NCBI GenBank assembly: GCA_026122225.1
Contig: JANEZZ010003061.1
Span: 4,278,001-4,342,000, forward strand
Length of the DNA: 64,000 nucleotides
Direction: 5' to 3'
Origin: Heloderma charlesbogerti
Taxonomy: Eukaryota; Chordata; Lepidosauria; Squamata; Helodermatidae
Part shown: piece by piece, positions 52,801 to 63,895 of the stretch
Layout of the letters: each line of letters opens with the position of its first letter
How positions within the stretch are numbered: the first letter of the stretch is position 1
Position numbers and translations under genes: made by a program
The notes under the pieces: model-generated
What the model saw: the letters and a program-made list of their open reading frames with translations, nothing else
Told to the model about the DNA's origin: nothing
The model's database searches: none

Positions 52801-53354
52801 ACTGCAAAAGTCAGGAGAACTACAAAAGATTATCAGTTGGGGGAAAGGGTATGAAAACCAAAATCAAAAAGGACCAGCTGCACCAATTGAATTCCCAATG
52901 CGTTTTGACACTGATCTTTATCAGTGGTCTCCTTGCAAGGGAGAGGGAATCCTCCAGAAGAATCTCTAAGAGGTTTTTCCCTTGATAAAGACCAGTGTGG
53001 AAACGTGTTGGAAAGGGTGTAGAGCCAGGGGAAGGCGGTGTTGTAATTGGAGGAACCCTCAGAAACACAGCAGCCAAACAACTCCCAACCTTAGAGTTAG
53101 AGGACAGGGTGCAGATGGTTCTGCTTGCTCTGCACCCAAGGGTGGTCTGAGATTAGAAGAGCCTTTTGGGCAGAGAGGCAAAACATCCCTCCCTCCTGTT
53201 CTGAACTGTTGACAGGCAGGCTGTTTTCGCCATCCCCACCGCCAGCTCCAAGCTTAAAGCTGGAGAAGAAGACCAGGGGTTTTTCTCCTGATGCGCTGCA
53301 TTTAACACATAGCAGGAAGTTGGAGGCAAGACCTTTAGGGACGGGGATATTTAG
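52801..53354. other. Unassigned sequence
   Basis: A pair of similar opposed phrases (CACTGATCTTTATCAGTGG at 52910; CTTGATAAAGACCAGTGTGG at 52981) forms a loose inverted repeat. No gene recognised. Confidence 0.4.
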
Positions 53355-53370
53355 AACCATAGAATCATAG
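53355..53370 (-). mobile_element. CR1 LINE 3' tip, separated from its body
   Basis: AACCATAGAATCATAG is the very end of CR1; the rest resumes at 53608 after an insertion. Confidence 0.75.
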
Positions 53371-53607
53371 TCTGGGTTCAGACGATCATGTGTTGCGCAA
53401 ACCTGATGCGCGTACCCACCCTACAAGCCCTACTACACGTCATGGTTTGTAGTGTGGGTACAAAGCCATCCCTGCCACGCGCCGGGATCGCATGACACGC
53501 CAGCTGTGCTGCAGTGCGGGTCATTATGTAAACAACGGCTGTTTGCACGGGGGTGGGGGGAGAAGCCACGAAAGCTTCTCTTCCCCATTTGATCGTCCAA
53601 ACAGCCC
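53371..53607. mobile_element. Insertion in CR1 with GACGATC inverted ends
   Basis: Starts TCTGGGTTCAGACGATCATG and ends TTGATCGTCCAAACAGCCC, which are imperfect inverted repeats. CATAG is present at both edges. No ORF of known type. Probably a non-autonomous DNA transposon of an unassigned superfamily. Confidence 0.65.
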
Positions 53608-53815
53608 CATAGAGTTGGAAAGGGCCATTGAGTGCAATCCCGTGCTCAGTGCAGGAATCCAATTTAAAGCATCCCTGACAGATGGCTGTGCAGTCTCTGT
53701 CAGAACGCCTCCAGTGCTGGGGAGCCCACCACCTCCCTAGGCAGTTGGTTCCATTGTCTGATTGCTCTGACTATTAGGAAATTCTTCCTCATGTTCAGCC
53801 GAAATCTGCTTTGGC
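53608..53815 (-). mobile_element. CR1 LINE 3' end, body part
   Basis: CATAGAGTTGGAAAGGGCCA and CCACCTCCCTAGGCAGTTGG with the reverse-strand sequence for AIRQWNQLPREVVG identify CR1. It was cut from its last 16 bases by the insertion at 53371. Confidence 0.88.
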
Positions 53816-55035
53816 GATAACACATTTTTAGTTGGCCAGTAAGCCAGCCAAACTTGGTGGACTCCTGTATTAAACAACCTGTTCCTAAGAACCACATGCT
53901 AAAAACAGGCATCCATATGATGATTATTGTGTCCGGCGTAACACATACATGACACACATGGGTAATTAAATACCTACCTCCTGTCTCTTCCCCCTCCAGC
54001 TCAGAGCTGGAAGAGAGAAATAGAGGCACAGTGCTGCCTCTGCCTGTGTTCCTGAGGGACGCTCCAACCTCAGCGCATCCATTGGCTGCAAAGGCAAGCC
54101 CACATGCCTTTGCATTCCCCCTCCACCTCCAAGCTGGAGACAGGAGGGAGTGGCTTGTTATGGTTTTGTGCATGCACCTGGCTAGCACAGAGCCAAAACC
54201 TTTCCCAGGCTTCAGCCGAACTTTGGGACTGGGGAGGGGTGAGGGTTATCCCTTCTCCTTTGCTCCAGGTTCAGAGGAAGCCTCAGGTTCATCTTTCTCA
54301 CCAGAGTTGGTTCCCAGCTCACTGTGGCGCATGAAACGATTGAACCCTGTTTTAATTTTTTAAAAATCAAAACAAAATAGCACTTCTTGGGAGATTGGTC
54401 TGTGGTTTGAGAATAAATGCCCTTCTGTTGGCTTGGTCAGAGTGTTTGTGTGACGTGCCTATTCCATTACCTTTCAGAGAGAGTTTTGTAAGCTCCTTTT
54501 TAAAGTATCTTCCTGGTATTTAGCCTCTTTTTCTAGAGGATTGTTAGCCAGGCTAAGTTCTCCCTCTGTCAAAGTTACAGTTACATAAGTTAAATGTAGT
54601 ACACTCTTTCTCTTTGTAATTACATTGTCCAATAGAGCCCTGCCAGTGAAGTCACCTTGTAAGAGATGCTTGCGGAAGTCGCATTCTTGGTTTCCATGGT
54701 GATGTTATAGCATGACCTGATATTTCATGCTCTCTGATGGCCCTCTGCTAAAACTCTGAACTCAGACATAGTCTTCACTAAGGTGGTAAACCTGTGTCTG
54801 GGGAGGCTGCCCCTTTTCAAGCAGCAGGCAGGGTTCATGAATGAATGCTACCCCATGCAACTCCCCCCCCCCCCCCCGCAACCCCTCTACATAGAAATTA
54901 TGTTGAGACAAGTTTTGGCTACCTTAACCTTCTTCCTGACATGCTATTTTCCTATGTGCTGGAAACTTTTTGTATACTTGAACATTGATTCAGGATTTGA
55001 ATGCTGCCTGCAGTGTAATTAAACTATGGAATTCA
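53816..55035. other. Unassigned sequence with C run
   Basis: A C run of 17 lies at 54862-54878. No gene recognised. Confidence 0.35.
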
Positions 55036-55039
55036 TGAG

Positions 55040-55312
55040 ATGTAGTGATGGCCACTGCTTTGGATAGCTTTAAAAGGGGATTGGAGAAATTCATGGAGGA
55101 CAAGGCTGTCAGTGGCTCCTAGCCCTGATGGCTATCTTCAGTATCAGGTGCAGTATGTCTGTGTACACCAGTTGCTGAGGAACATGGGTGGGAGGGTGCT
55201 ATTGGACTCATGTCCTCCTTGTGGGTTTCCTGTAAGCAGCTGGTTGGGTGCTCTGAGCAGAATGCTGGACTAGATGGACCTTTGGTCTGATTCAGCATGG
55301 CTCTTCTTATGT
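55040..55312 (+). mobile_element. CR1/L3-like LINE 3' end
   Basis: GGATAGCTTTAAAAGGGGAT, AGAAATTCATGGAGGACAAG, CAGCATGGCTCTTCTTATGT: the same 3' end family as at 3704 (reverse). It shows the transition from ORF end to 3' UTR. Confidence 0.65.
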
Positions 55313-57829
55313 AGCTGTGTGTGTGAGAGAAGAGGGGAATGGATCATCCCCACAATTATGTGGCAAAGCCCAGATGAACTCTGTAGACAATCTGCAGTTT
55401 TTGTTATCTGAGAAGAAGAAAAAAATAACAGTTGAAAATAGAAATCACAAATTTTGTAGTGAACAAAAGAAAGCCAATTATTTGAGCAGAATCACTCTCA
55501 TAAAGTTAATTAAGGATTAGCACCATATTTGGATATCATTAAAACTTTATAACAACATTGAATGCTTTAATGGTGTATTATCATGATACACACATTATAG
55601 CATATTAATTGTGGACAAAATTGGTTACTTTTAAACAGTAAACATATCCTTGAAAATCCTACCATCAGAAGTTTCTAAACAGAGTCAGTTTCTGAATGAT
55701 TAATGACTTTGGATTTTTGCATAAAAATCTTCATGCTACATATTTTGAGTAAATAAAATCTTTGTGATAAAAAGCAGTTCAGTCAACCCAGAAAATAAAA
55801 TATTTCATAGGCGTTTTTCCCCACTGGTCTCCCAAATTTCCAATTTTTCTGCTGATAAAAAGGGGGGAAGTCCTCAGTGGAAAGGAATAAATTTTGGGAG
55901 CACATAGTGCAAGTCCAGGAGCAAGACCCTGCCCCCAGGTTGGGACAGGGGAATCGAAGTCCTGGCAATCAGAAATCAGATTTGGCTAGGTATTCAGGCC
56001 AGCCAGAATTTGTTGACCCCTGTTCAATGTCGGCTTTTAACCAGCAAGGTTGAATATGCACCCAGGTTCAATTTAATTTTTCTTCCCCACTTTACAAAAG
56101 TTATAATTCTTCACTTCTTTTCAGTTAGGAACTAAAATATACCTATGATACATATGCGTACGTATATCCTTCTTGCCTACATTATTTGTTTTCCCCAATT
56201 TTGAATTTACAATGTAAACTGTTTGCAGACCTCTGGGTTTTGGGCAGCGGGAGGTAGGGGTTATAATGAAACTGCTGAGTGTCATATGTGTTGATAGTGA
56301 TGTATAAATATAAATGTAGGCAGTAAAAAAAGAAGAGGGGTGGTTGGGAAAGAGAGAAATCTTGCAGTGCCAAGGTTTTAAGAAAGAATGCAAAAAATGG
56401 TGGGGTGTGGGATCTTTGTGTTTTGAGTTTCTTTCTCTGTCACACATATATATTCTCATTGTATCAAGGAAACAGGCTGTACCAGGTTGCTAGAAAATCT
56501 GTGAACATTCCATTTTGACTGTGCATTCTTTCCACTCCTAAAGCCCTTTGAATCAACCACGCAGATTGCGCCTTCTCTTTTTCTTTTTAAATGGCAGTCC
56601 ACAAGGAAAGTGAAACCACCCCCTATGCTTTATAGACAACAGCTTTATTCAGCTGCAGAATTTTGGCTTATTTGACTAAACACAATCTGCTCTATGTACT
56701 GAATGTAGCAGGGACTTTATTAAAAGTACACTTTGTTGTGATGGTGTAAATTTAAAGAACACGTTCTATAAAAGGATCACACAGGAGTTATACAGTCAGT
56801 CGTAGCTTTGGACTTTTGTTTGGGGTTCCCATCTCAATGCTTTTCCACAGAAATGTTACAAATGAATGGCCTCAGATTATATCTACTTCAGAGTATAATT
56901 CAGTAAAGAAAGTGAAAAATACATGTAAACGCTACAATAATTACAAAATAATTTTTTGAGACAACAATTGTACTAGCATACGAAACATTGGGGCTATTTG
57001 CATGACACAACAGCCTACCATGGGGTGGGCCAGACGTAACTTTATGTAGGTAGATGATGACCGTGGTGGTTAAAATCCACTGATCTTAATGCTGATATAG
57101 TGAAGGAAATTTACAAAATTAGCTTTAGAATGATAAAAGTATTTTCCCCATGAATATTGTTCTGATAATAAAGGAAAGGCTAATTTACAAAAAAAAAGGG
57201 GGGGACCCATTTGACCCCATAGAAGCAGAGATATTACAGTGCCAAGTGACTGTTACTTTTCATCCATTTCCAATAACAACTGGGAATGAAAAGTCCTATT
57301 TTGCAGCAAGCTGAATACTATAACTTTTAGTATGTTGTTTTCGTTCTGATTGTTCTCTTGACAGACCTTTCTTTTTGCAATTATTTTAAAGTTCAACCTT
57401 ATTTTTACCGCACTAGTTGTCACACAGACTTCAGTGTATAACTTCAGAATATATAGTGCAATGATAATAGTTTCTGCTGCATATGAATTTGTTTATTTTG
57501 CATGTGCTTTTCAGAGGGCCTCTTCACATGGTACATTTTTACACCTAACAATATGTAATGTGTGAAATGTGACAAACAGGTGATTGAAAACATTGTATAT
57601 TATGTAGGAATGCTTCTGGGAGCTGGAGTTGGCTGCAGTTCCCTGCTGACTGTGTGCTAGGTTGGGGAGTCCAAGTGGCAGAGCAATCCTATGATGGTGG
57701 TTGTGGGGAGATTCTGTGTCTACTGTCACTTCCTACACCCTGCCAGTTTGCTGCAGCCAGGGTGGAAATAGGGACGGTTTTTCAGTTGCTGTTCTTCTTT
57801 TGCCCCTCCCCGTTGTGGTCAACATGGGG
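55313..57829. other. AT-rich unassigned stretch, mostly repeat-free
   Basis: About 2.5 kb with no recognised repeat. This is the longest repeat-poor part of the window and a natural place for conserved non-coding sequence if the candidate gene at 44 kb extends here. Confidence 0.4.
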
Positions 57830-57910
57830 AATTATTATTATTTCATTTCTACACATGGAGCTAGGCAGTTTACAACAATTCATAAAGAATACATCAACAT
57901 ACAAAAATAC
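57830..57910 (-). mobile_element. L2-like LINE 3' tail
   Basis: TTATTATTATTTCATTTCTA, then GGAGCTAGGCAGTTTACAAC and CAACATACAAAAATACAACA have the form of L2 3' UTRs here. An adjoining 15-bp-arm palindrome AAACAGTCTAAACAT occurs at 57921-57956. Confidence 0.6.
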
Positions 57911-57959
57911 AACATGATAAAAACAGTCTAAACATTTATTTATGTTTAGACTGTTTATA

Positions 57960-58690
57960 TGAGAATTAAAACACTGTATTTCACTTTTGTTTTTTTGGAT
58001 AGAGGATAAGGGCTCAATCCAAACTTGAAGGCGGCTGACTATCCAGTGCAGGGCGGGTGGAGCAAAGAGGGGATCCTGTCCTCCGTGCTCCGGCTGCTCT
58101 ACATTTTTGGCTAGACAGCCGATTTTGGCCGTCTAGCTCGGGACGTCGGAATGACGCTTCTGCGGTCTCTTCCCCGCCCCTGGGAACACCCCCTTTTTGC
58201 CCCCTCCATGGTGTGTTTGAGTCCAGCTTTTTAAAAAACTTTGATCCTTTTTGTACAGGAATTGAAAATGTATTCTGTTTAAGGAGTATATGCAATCCTC
58301 TGCAAGGCCCTTTGAAGCCAGGATAGTCAGAATCTTCACAAAATTCAAGCCCGTTGTTTTTGTTGCTTTAGTACATAAACATTGTGTATGTAGCTGTAAG
58401 ATCATGACAGGTGTGATCCTTTGCAGAAGTGAATGGTAAATGTGCTTTGGCACACTGAAAGTTTATGAAAGTCTTGTTACTTATCACTTGGTTATTGTAT
58501 GGCTCCCCCCTTCCCCCGTTTAATTATCTTGCTAGAAAGTAGCCATTAGGCAAGTAGTCTAAGGTACGTTGCAATTTCATTAGCACGTGCAGGCATATTG
58601 TGCAGGTCAGAGTTCTTGTTAAAATGGGTGGTAGCTGAAGGAGCTCAATACCTGCCTTGAAAGAAAACTGATGGCACTTAGTGACTTGCA
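57960..58690. other. Unassigned; weak inverted ends at 58030/58320
   Basis: GGCTGACTATCCAG at 58032 and CCAGGATAGTCAG at 58318 are inverse of each other with one change, and the interior 58060-58200 is CpG-richer than its surroundings. A non-autonomous DNA element is possible but not shown. Confidence 0.35.
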
Positions 58691-58758
58691 GGTGATGCTA
58701 CCATGGCAAGTGTGGGTGATGCTACCATGGCAAGTGTGGGTGATGCTACCATGGCAAT
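58691..58758 (+). repeat. 24-bp minisatellite, nearly three units
   Basis: The unit GTGATGCTACCATGGCAAGTG plus TGG repeats 2.8 times with no change in the shared part. It creates a repeated MASVGDAT frame that is most likely meaningless. Confidence 0.9.
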
Positions 58759-58759
58759 G

Positions 58760-59621
58760 CTTTCTATCAATAAGGTCTTTATATTCTTGCTTACTGGGAT
58801 ATTATTAAAAGGCAAGGTACTTAAAACACAGACACACTTCTTGTCTGCCAGCGCTGCAGGGAAGAGACCTTCTGTTCAAGGGATGATGCAATTTGAGCGG
58901 TTTGTTGCAAGTTCTGTGGAGATGGGAGGTGTTTAGAGAACAATGTGGTCAGAACAGTTGAAAACCGTAGGCTTAATTCCAGAGTGAGGAAAAATGAATG
59001 CTGGGCATTCTGACTAGAGAGGCTGGCAGAGGCAAAGCCATAGGTTTAGCACATAACAGCATTGATTGTACGGTGTCTTCAAAATTGTGCAGGTAGTTCA
59101 GGAAATCCGAGATGAATGTCAAAAAGTATGTTGCTTACGTGTGGTCTACAGGGAACGAATATGCAAGTGCATTTAAGCAAGCAACACATTGTAGAGAAAT
59201 CCTGCTTCTGTTGGCTTTTACGTTTCTTAAAATCACTTTCTCAGCTCATAAGTTGGTCTGCGCAAAGTGACATACAAAGGCCAAATTAAATTATAGATCT
59301 TCTAAAAGATCTATAAAAGCAGCAGTGGAGCAGTAAAGAGAATGGAAAGGACTTTTAAATGTAGAGAGTAATGCAGAAGACACACTTAACTGGTAGCAAG
59401 TCCCATTGAACTCAGCAGGGCTTATTTCTGAGTAGACATGTGTAGCGTTGTATTATAAGTCACAGTTTTTCTATGTGGATGTCACTAGAAACTGTAGTTT
59501 AACAAGCCAGGATAGAAGTGCCAAAACTGTGTGTGTAAGGGAAGGAGGTAAGGGGAGGGACAAAGTGTGTGGGTGGGGGAACACCGCTTGTTCTCAGGCC
59601 AGTGGACCAGCTATTTCATTA
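58760..59621. other. Unassigned; short foldback at 59390
   Basis: At 59385-59452 a GCAAGTCCCATTGAACTC .. GTAGACATGTGTAG piece belongs to the short foldback group at 43372. No gene recognised. Confidence 0.4.
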
Positions 59622-59765
59622 ATTATTTTTATTTATTTAAAATATTTCTATACCACCCTTCACTAAATTTGGTTACAGGGCAGTTTACAAGATCCTTGAT
59701 ATTTTAAACAATAAACAACAAAAGAAGAAAAAGAAAAAATAATCACATACAAAGAGAGCAGTTAG
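59622..59765 (-). mobile_element. L2-like LINE 3' end, short
   Basis: ATTTTTATTTATTTAAAATA, TTTCTATACCACCCTTCACT, GGCAGTTTACAAGATCCTTG: L2 3' tail and UTR in minus orientation. Confidence 0.65.
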
Positions 59766-60499
59766 CGAGTTTTTAAAATATATACATCTCCATTTTCGGG
59801 CCCAAGAACTGAATTAGATCAGTGAATTAGATGAAACTTGCTGTGCAACCTTGGCCATTTCTACTCAGAAGAAACTCCTCTTGACTTCAGTGGGGCTTAT
59901 TCTCAGGTAAGTGGGTGTAGGAATGCATCCTTAAGCAATATTTATTTACTTTTTGCTGCCTCCATTGCGTGCTAATCTAATTATACTACCTCCTTTCTGT
60001 AGCATTCTTATTCAGGCCTGTGCAACGTAAGACCTGAAGACTGATTTTGGCTCTCTGATTATTTGCACCCCCTGCTGAAATTCCAAATACCTATTGTTTG
60101 CAAACATTCTTAAAACACTGAAGCAGAACTTCCCGTTGCAGAAGACATGCTGATTCTTACTTGAAAGGGCTGTTCTTCTGTGTCAAATGATGCCTTTAAT
60201 CGTGCTTTCCACCAGTTTACCTGAGGCAGAAGTGAAACTGACAGTTTCCTCTGTTTCACTTTTAAAAATAATTCTGTTATACTGGCTGTGTTGCAATCCT
60301 CCAGAAGATTAGTACTATCATCCTCTTATTGGCGATTTAGGAGTGGGTCTGCAGCTGAAAGATGGTAATCTGCCTAAGGCCATCTGGTCATTTTCATCTA
60401 GTCATTTAAATTTGAAGCAGGGATGTCGCAGCTCACATAAGCTGTATTTGATAGCATGATGTGAATAAACGTGTTTGAGGCTTGGACTTTCGTTACACT
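59766..60499. other. Unassigned; short foldback at 59850
   Basis: At 59845-59930 AGAAACTCCTCTTGACTTCA .. GGTGTAGGAATGCATCC is one of the short foldback group. No gene recognised. Confidence 0.4.
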
Positions 60500-60778
60500 G
60501 CTCCCCTCACCTCCTCCCATGTGGTTGAAGTTTGGAAGCTTTTGTTTTGCTTAACTATGGCTTGTCATTTCATCTGAACACAAACAGTGGGTAATGCTAC
60601 TATAGTTTGTTTGAAACATGCCAGCTTGAAAACATGGTTTCAAATGGACTTGTTTCAAACAAGCCATAGTTAATGCTAACCAAAGTTTTTTGATTCAGAT
60701 GATGACAAACTAGTTAAGCAAAGCAGAAATGTCCAAACTCCACCTAGTCACATGGGAGGAGGGGACGGGAGGGGGTAC
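60500..60778. mobile_element. Large imperfect foldback, about 275 bp
   Basis: Left arm CCTCCTCCCATGTGG, GAAGTTTGGAAGC, TTTGCTTAACTATGG; right arm TTAAGCAAAGCAG, TCCAAACTCCACCTAGTCAC, ATGGGAGGAGG. They are inverse of each other over most of their length and meet at about 60635 (CATGCCAGCTTGAAAACATG). Superfamily unknown; no clear flank duplication. Confidence 0.7.
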
Positions 60779-60892
60779 ATAAGCCTGAGGCTTACACAGG
60801 CTCATTCACATCTTGCTAAACTGGTTTAGCATGATATCCAAATGCAGCTATGGTCATCCACTGCACAACATCAGCATCTATATCTGACTTTA

Positions 60893-61590
60893 TTTATTTA
60901 TTTATTTATTTATTTATTTCATTTCTATACCGCCTAATAGTCAAAGCTCTCTGGGCGGTTCACAAAGTACAACATAAAACAAAATAAAATATGAAAGTTT
61001 AAAACAACAATATAAAAGTACAACCAGAATAAAACCTATCAGCAATGCAGAGATTTAAAATACAGATTTAAAACAGCAGAGCTAAAAGGCTAGAGCGCTA
61101 AAATGCTGGGAAAATAAAAAAGATGCTGAAAGGAGTACAATGTATGTGCCAGGTGAACCTCTTTAGGGAAGTCATTCCACAGCTGTGGTGCCACAGCAGA
61201 AAAGGCTGTCTTCCTGGTAGGCACCCATCTCACTTCCTTTGGCAGGGGCTCCCAGAGAAGGACCCCTGAAGATGATCTTAGGGACCTGTCAGGTACATAT
61301 GGGAGGAGGAGATCCTTCAGATAACCTGACCCCAAGCCATTTAGGGCTTTGAATGTTAGTACCAGCACTTTGAATTGGGCTCAGACATGGACTGGCAGCC
61401 AGTGCAGCTGGAAAAGTACTGGCATAATGTGATCTCCTTGGCCGGTCCCTGTTAACAATCTCGCTGCCCTATTTCGGACTAGCTGAAGTTTCCGGACTGT
61501 TTTCAAAGGCAGTCCCGAGTATAACACATTGCAGTAATCCAAACAAGAGATTATGAATGCATGGATAACTGTAGCTAGACTGGTTGAAGT
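60893..61590 (-). mobile_element. L2 LINE 3' end
   Basis: Tail TTTATTTATTTATTTATTTA, UTR CTCTGGGCGGTTCACAAAGT, then ORF2 end on the minus strand with a 92-residue open piece at 61090-61368 (ALNGLGSGYLKDLLLPYVP). Closest to the copy at 8042 in the 3' UTR, so the same subfamily. Confidence 0.87.
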
Positions 61591-61728
61591 TGTTCAGTTC
61601 ACATGGCCAGCTTCCTCTGATTAATGTATTTATTTATTTAACCCCCCCCTTTTTAAAGATATTTGAAGGTTGACTTCTTATGGCATGACGCTCACAAGGC
61701 AGCATACACAACCAAAATAGGAAACACT

Positions 61729-62090
61729 GGGCAGAATCCAATGGGGCGCTTATGCCTCTGCTGATTCTCTTATGCCCCGCTCATTCCTGTCTGCGAGCGG
61801 TGCCCACCAGTTGCGGAATGAAGATTTAGTGCTAGTTTCTGGAAGGGGGCGGGTCAACAGACCTTGCAAAAGGGAGCTCTGCTGACCTGCCCCAATTGAG
61901 AAGGGAGAGTTTCTGCTTGTTTCAGGGCTTCCTCTGGGAAGCACTAAATCTCTATTGCGCAAGCGATGGGTCTTGTTCATGCAAATGAATTGGTGGAACC
62001 CACTGCTTGCACAATAGAATCTGTGGGGTGCAAGAGAATCGGCAAGGGTGTATTGTATTTGAAACAATAGCGCCCCATTGGATCCTGCCC
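61729..62090. mobile_element. DNA element with 22-bp inverted ends
   Basis: The left end reads GGGCAGAATCCAATGGGG then CGCT; the right end, inverted, is the same with one change. The 362-bp interior has another inner inverted pair (AGTGCTAGTTTC.. / ..GAAGCACTAAATC) and no known ORF. Flanks (CACT / ATTG) do not match, so the target duplication is not visible. Confidence 0.8.
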
Positions 62091-62639
62091 ATTGAGATAC
62101 ATTCATTATCAAGTCATAATTCAGAAATGATAATGCAGCTGCTTTAGAGAGACCGGCCTCAACCATACCATAAACATGTATGTAGGACACATTAAGACGG
62201 CTCACAGGTACAGTCCTAGGTGTGGTGGTGGTACGTTATCTGCAACTTCCAAAGCCCACGCCAGCCAGGGCAGGAGGGGTGTGTGTGTGTGGGGTGTCTT
62301 TTCCCATTTCTCCCCCTATTGGTTCCCATGGGGGAAAATTAGTTATGCCAGCTCCAGGCTGGTGTGTGTGTGATCATGAGGCATGCCTGGTGAACAAAGG
62401 AGCCTTCGATCCAAGGCTATCACTGCCCCTGGAAATACTGCCAGTAATAGATTTCTACCTGCTGAGCATTCTGCAGGAATACCAGGGGTCTCTGTGTTGG
62501 CCACCCCCATCTGCGGAGCTCTTTTCCACCAGTAAGGGGCCACCACCATGTCCTGACCCAGCCAGTGGATCTGGGGGTTAGGATAGTTCTTCCTGAATCT
62601 CAAAGAACCAAAACACTAATTATGGAAAAGCAGCCTGGA
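62091..62639. other. Unassigned sequence with GT run
   Basis: A short GTGTGTGTGTG run is at 62280. No gene recognised. Confidence 0.35.
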
Positions 62640-62865
62640 TTAGATAAGGCCTGAAATGTAGAGGCCACACACAGTTCATTTGAGGAGGGAGTTCCAGAAT
62701 TGTGGGGCCACCACCAAGAAGGCCCTGTGCCTACTGCCTGCCAGCCTAACTGATGGTGGCCAAACAAGCAGGGGCCCTGAGGCTGATCCTAACATATGCG
62801 CAGGATCATATGGGTTAAGGCAGTCCTTTAGATAATCTGTCCTCAAGCCATGTTGGGCTTGGTAG
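62640..62865 (-). mobile_element. L2 LINE internal fragment
   Basis: GGAGGGAGTTCCAGAATTGT, GGGCCACCACCAAGAAGGCC and CATATGGGTTAAGGCAGTCC are the reverse complement of the L2 ORF2 C-terminal region, as seen at 20160-20320. No tail is present. Confidence 0.7.
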
Positions 62866-63640
62866 AACTGGTTGAGCTTACAGTTATAGTCTTGGGAGCA
62901 TATGAAGCAGTCGACCAGTTATGCCTTCAGGACTCAACTAATGGGCATGCAGTATTTCTTCTGTATTTAAAATATCTGACCTCTCCATATACAGTAACAC
63001 CTTGTTTAAAAAAGCACAATTCAAAGAAACCAAAGTATTAGAGAAATTGCCTGTTTTTTGCCCTCACCTACTCCCTTCTGACAATTGAGAATGCAGGAAG
63101 CTAACTAGGGGGAAGGTTAGCGGCCAGCTCTTTCATCCTTAGCTGAGGAATCTACATCAAACGCAAAGTATTTATCTTTGGTGAAGGTCAGATTCCTTCC
63201 CCACCTCATCTGCTGTTGCTGGAATAGAGACTGAGAAGATGGGGTTTGTGTTCATTGATCTGAGTGTAGCAATACTGTGTAGTTTTAACCTGCAGTCCTC
63301 CAAGTGTGTTTCCTAAGGAAGCATTCAGACTCAGAACTGGAAGTCTAGCCTCAACCTTCCTGATACCACTATTTGAAGTCTGTACTTAAAACAGAAAAAA
63401 GGCACTAGTGTAACTTAAACTCTGCAAGATGAAAAACTGAATTATTAATTAAATTCACACATATTTACATATTTAGCATCCTGCTAGGCATGGGGAGGGT
63501 CCAAAGGCTGTGCAGAGCATTGAAGCATCATCCCCCACCCCCACCCAGGCTTTTGAGATTTTACTAGGCATGTCTTGAAATGTACAGGCTGGAAGGGCAA
63601 TTTAGAAATTTCGAATCTTATTATTTTACCATAAATAAAA
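62866..63640. other. Unassigned sequence
   Basis: No gene or repeat recognised. Confidence 0.35.
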
Positions 63641-63895
63641 GCCAGTGTGGTGTAGTGGCTTGAGTGTTGGTCTGGGACTTGGGAGATTTGGGTTCAAGTC
63701 CCCACTTGTCCATGAAGCTCACTGGGTGACTTTGGGCCACTCACTGACTCTCGGCCTAACCTACCTCACAGGATTGTTGCGAGGATAAAATGGAGAGAAG
63801 GACTATGTAAGCCGCCTTGGGTTCCTTGCAAGTGGGAGAAAGGCAGGGTATACAAGTAATAATGAATAATAACAATAAAATAAATAATAACAGTT
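63641..63895 (+). mobile_element. tRNA-derived SINE, full length
   Basis: GCCAGTGTGGTGTAGTGGCT has an A-box-like TGGTGTAGTGG; GGGTTCAAGTCCCCACTT holds the B box GGTTCAAGTCC. The body TGAAGCTCACTGGGTGACTT and GCCGCCTTGGGTTCCTTGC and an AATAATAA tail follow. Best preserved tRNA-like head in the window. Confidence 0.9.

Noticed and set aside
58691..58758. CRISPR-like direct repeats
   Set aside because: The 24-bp units are contiguous without spacers, and this is vertebrate DNA; a minisatellite.
58703..58936. 77-residue frame with repeated MASVGDAT
   Set aside because: Caused by the 24-bp minisatellite; no other coding evidence.
63641..63715. Possible tRNA gene
   Set aside because: Head of the tRNA-derived SINE; the same body occurs at 46575 and 42960.
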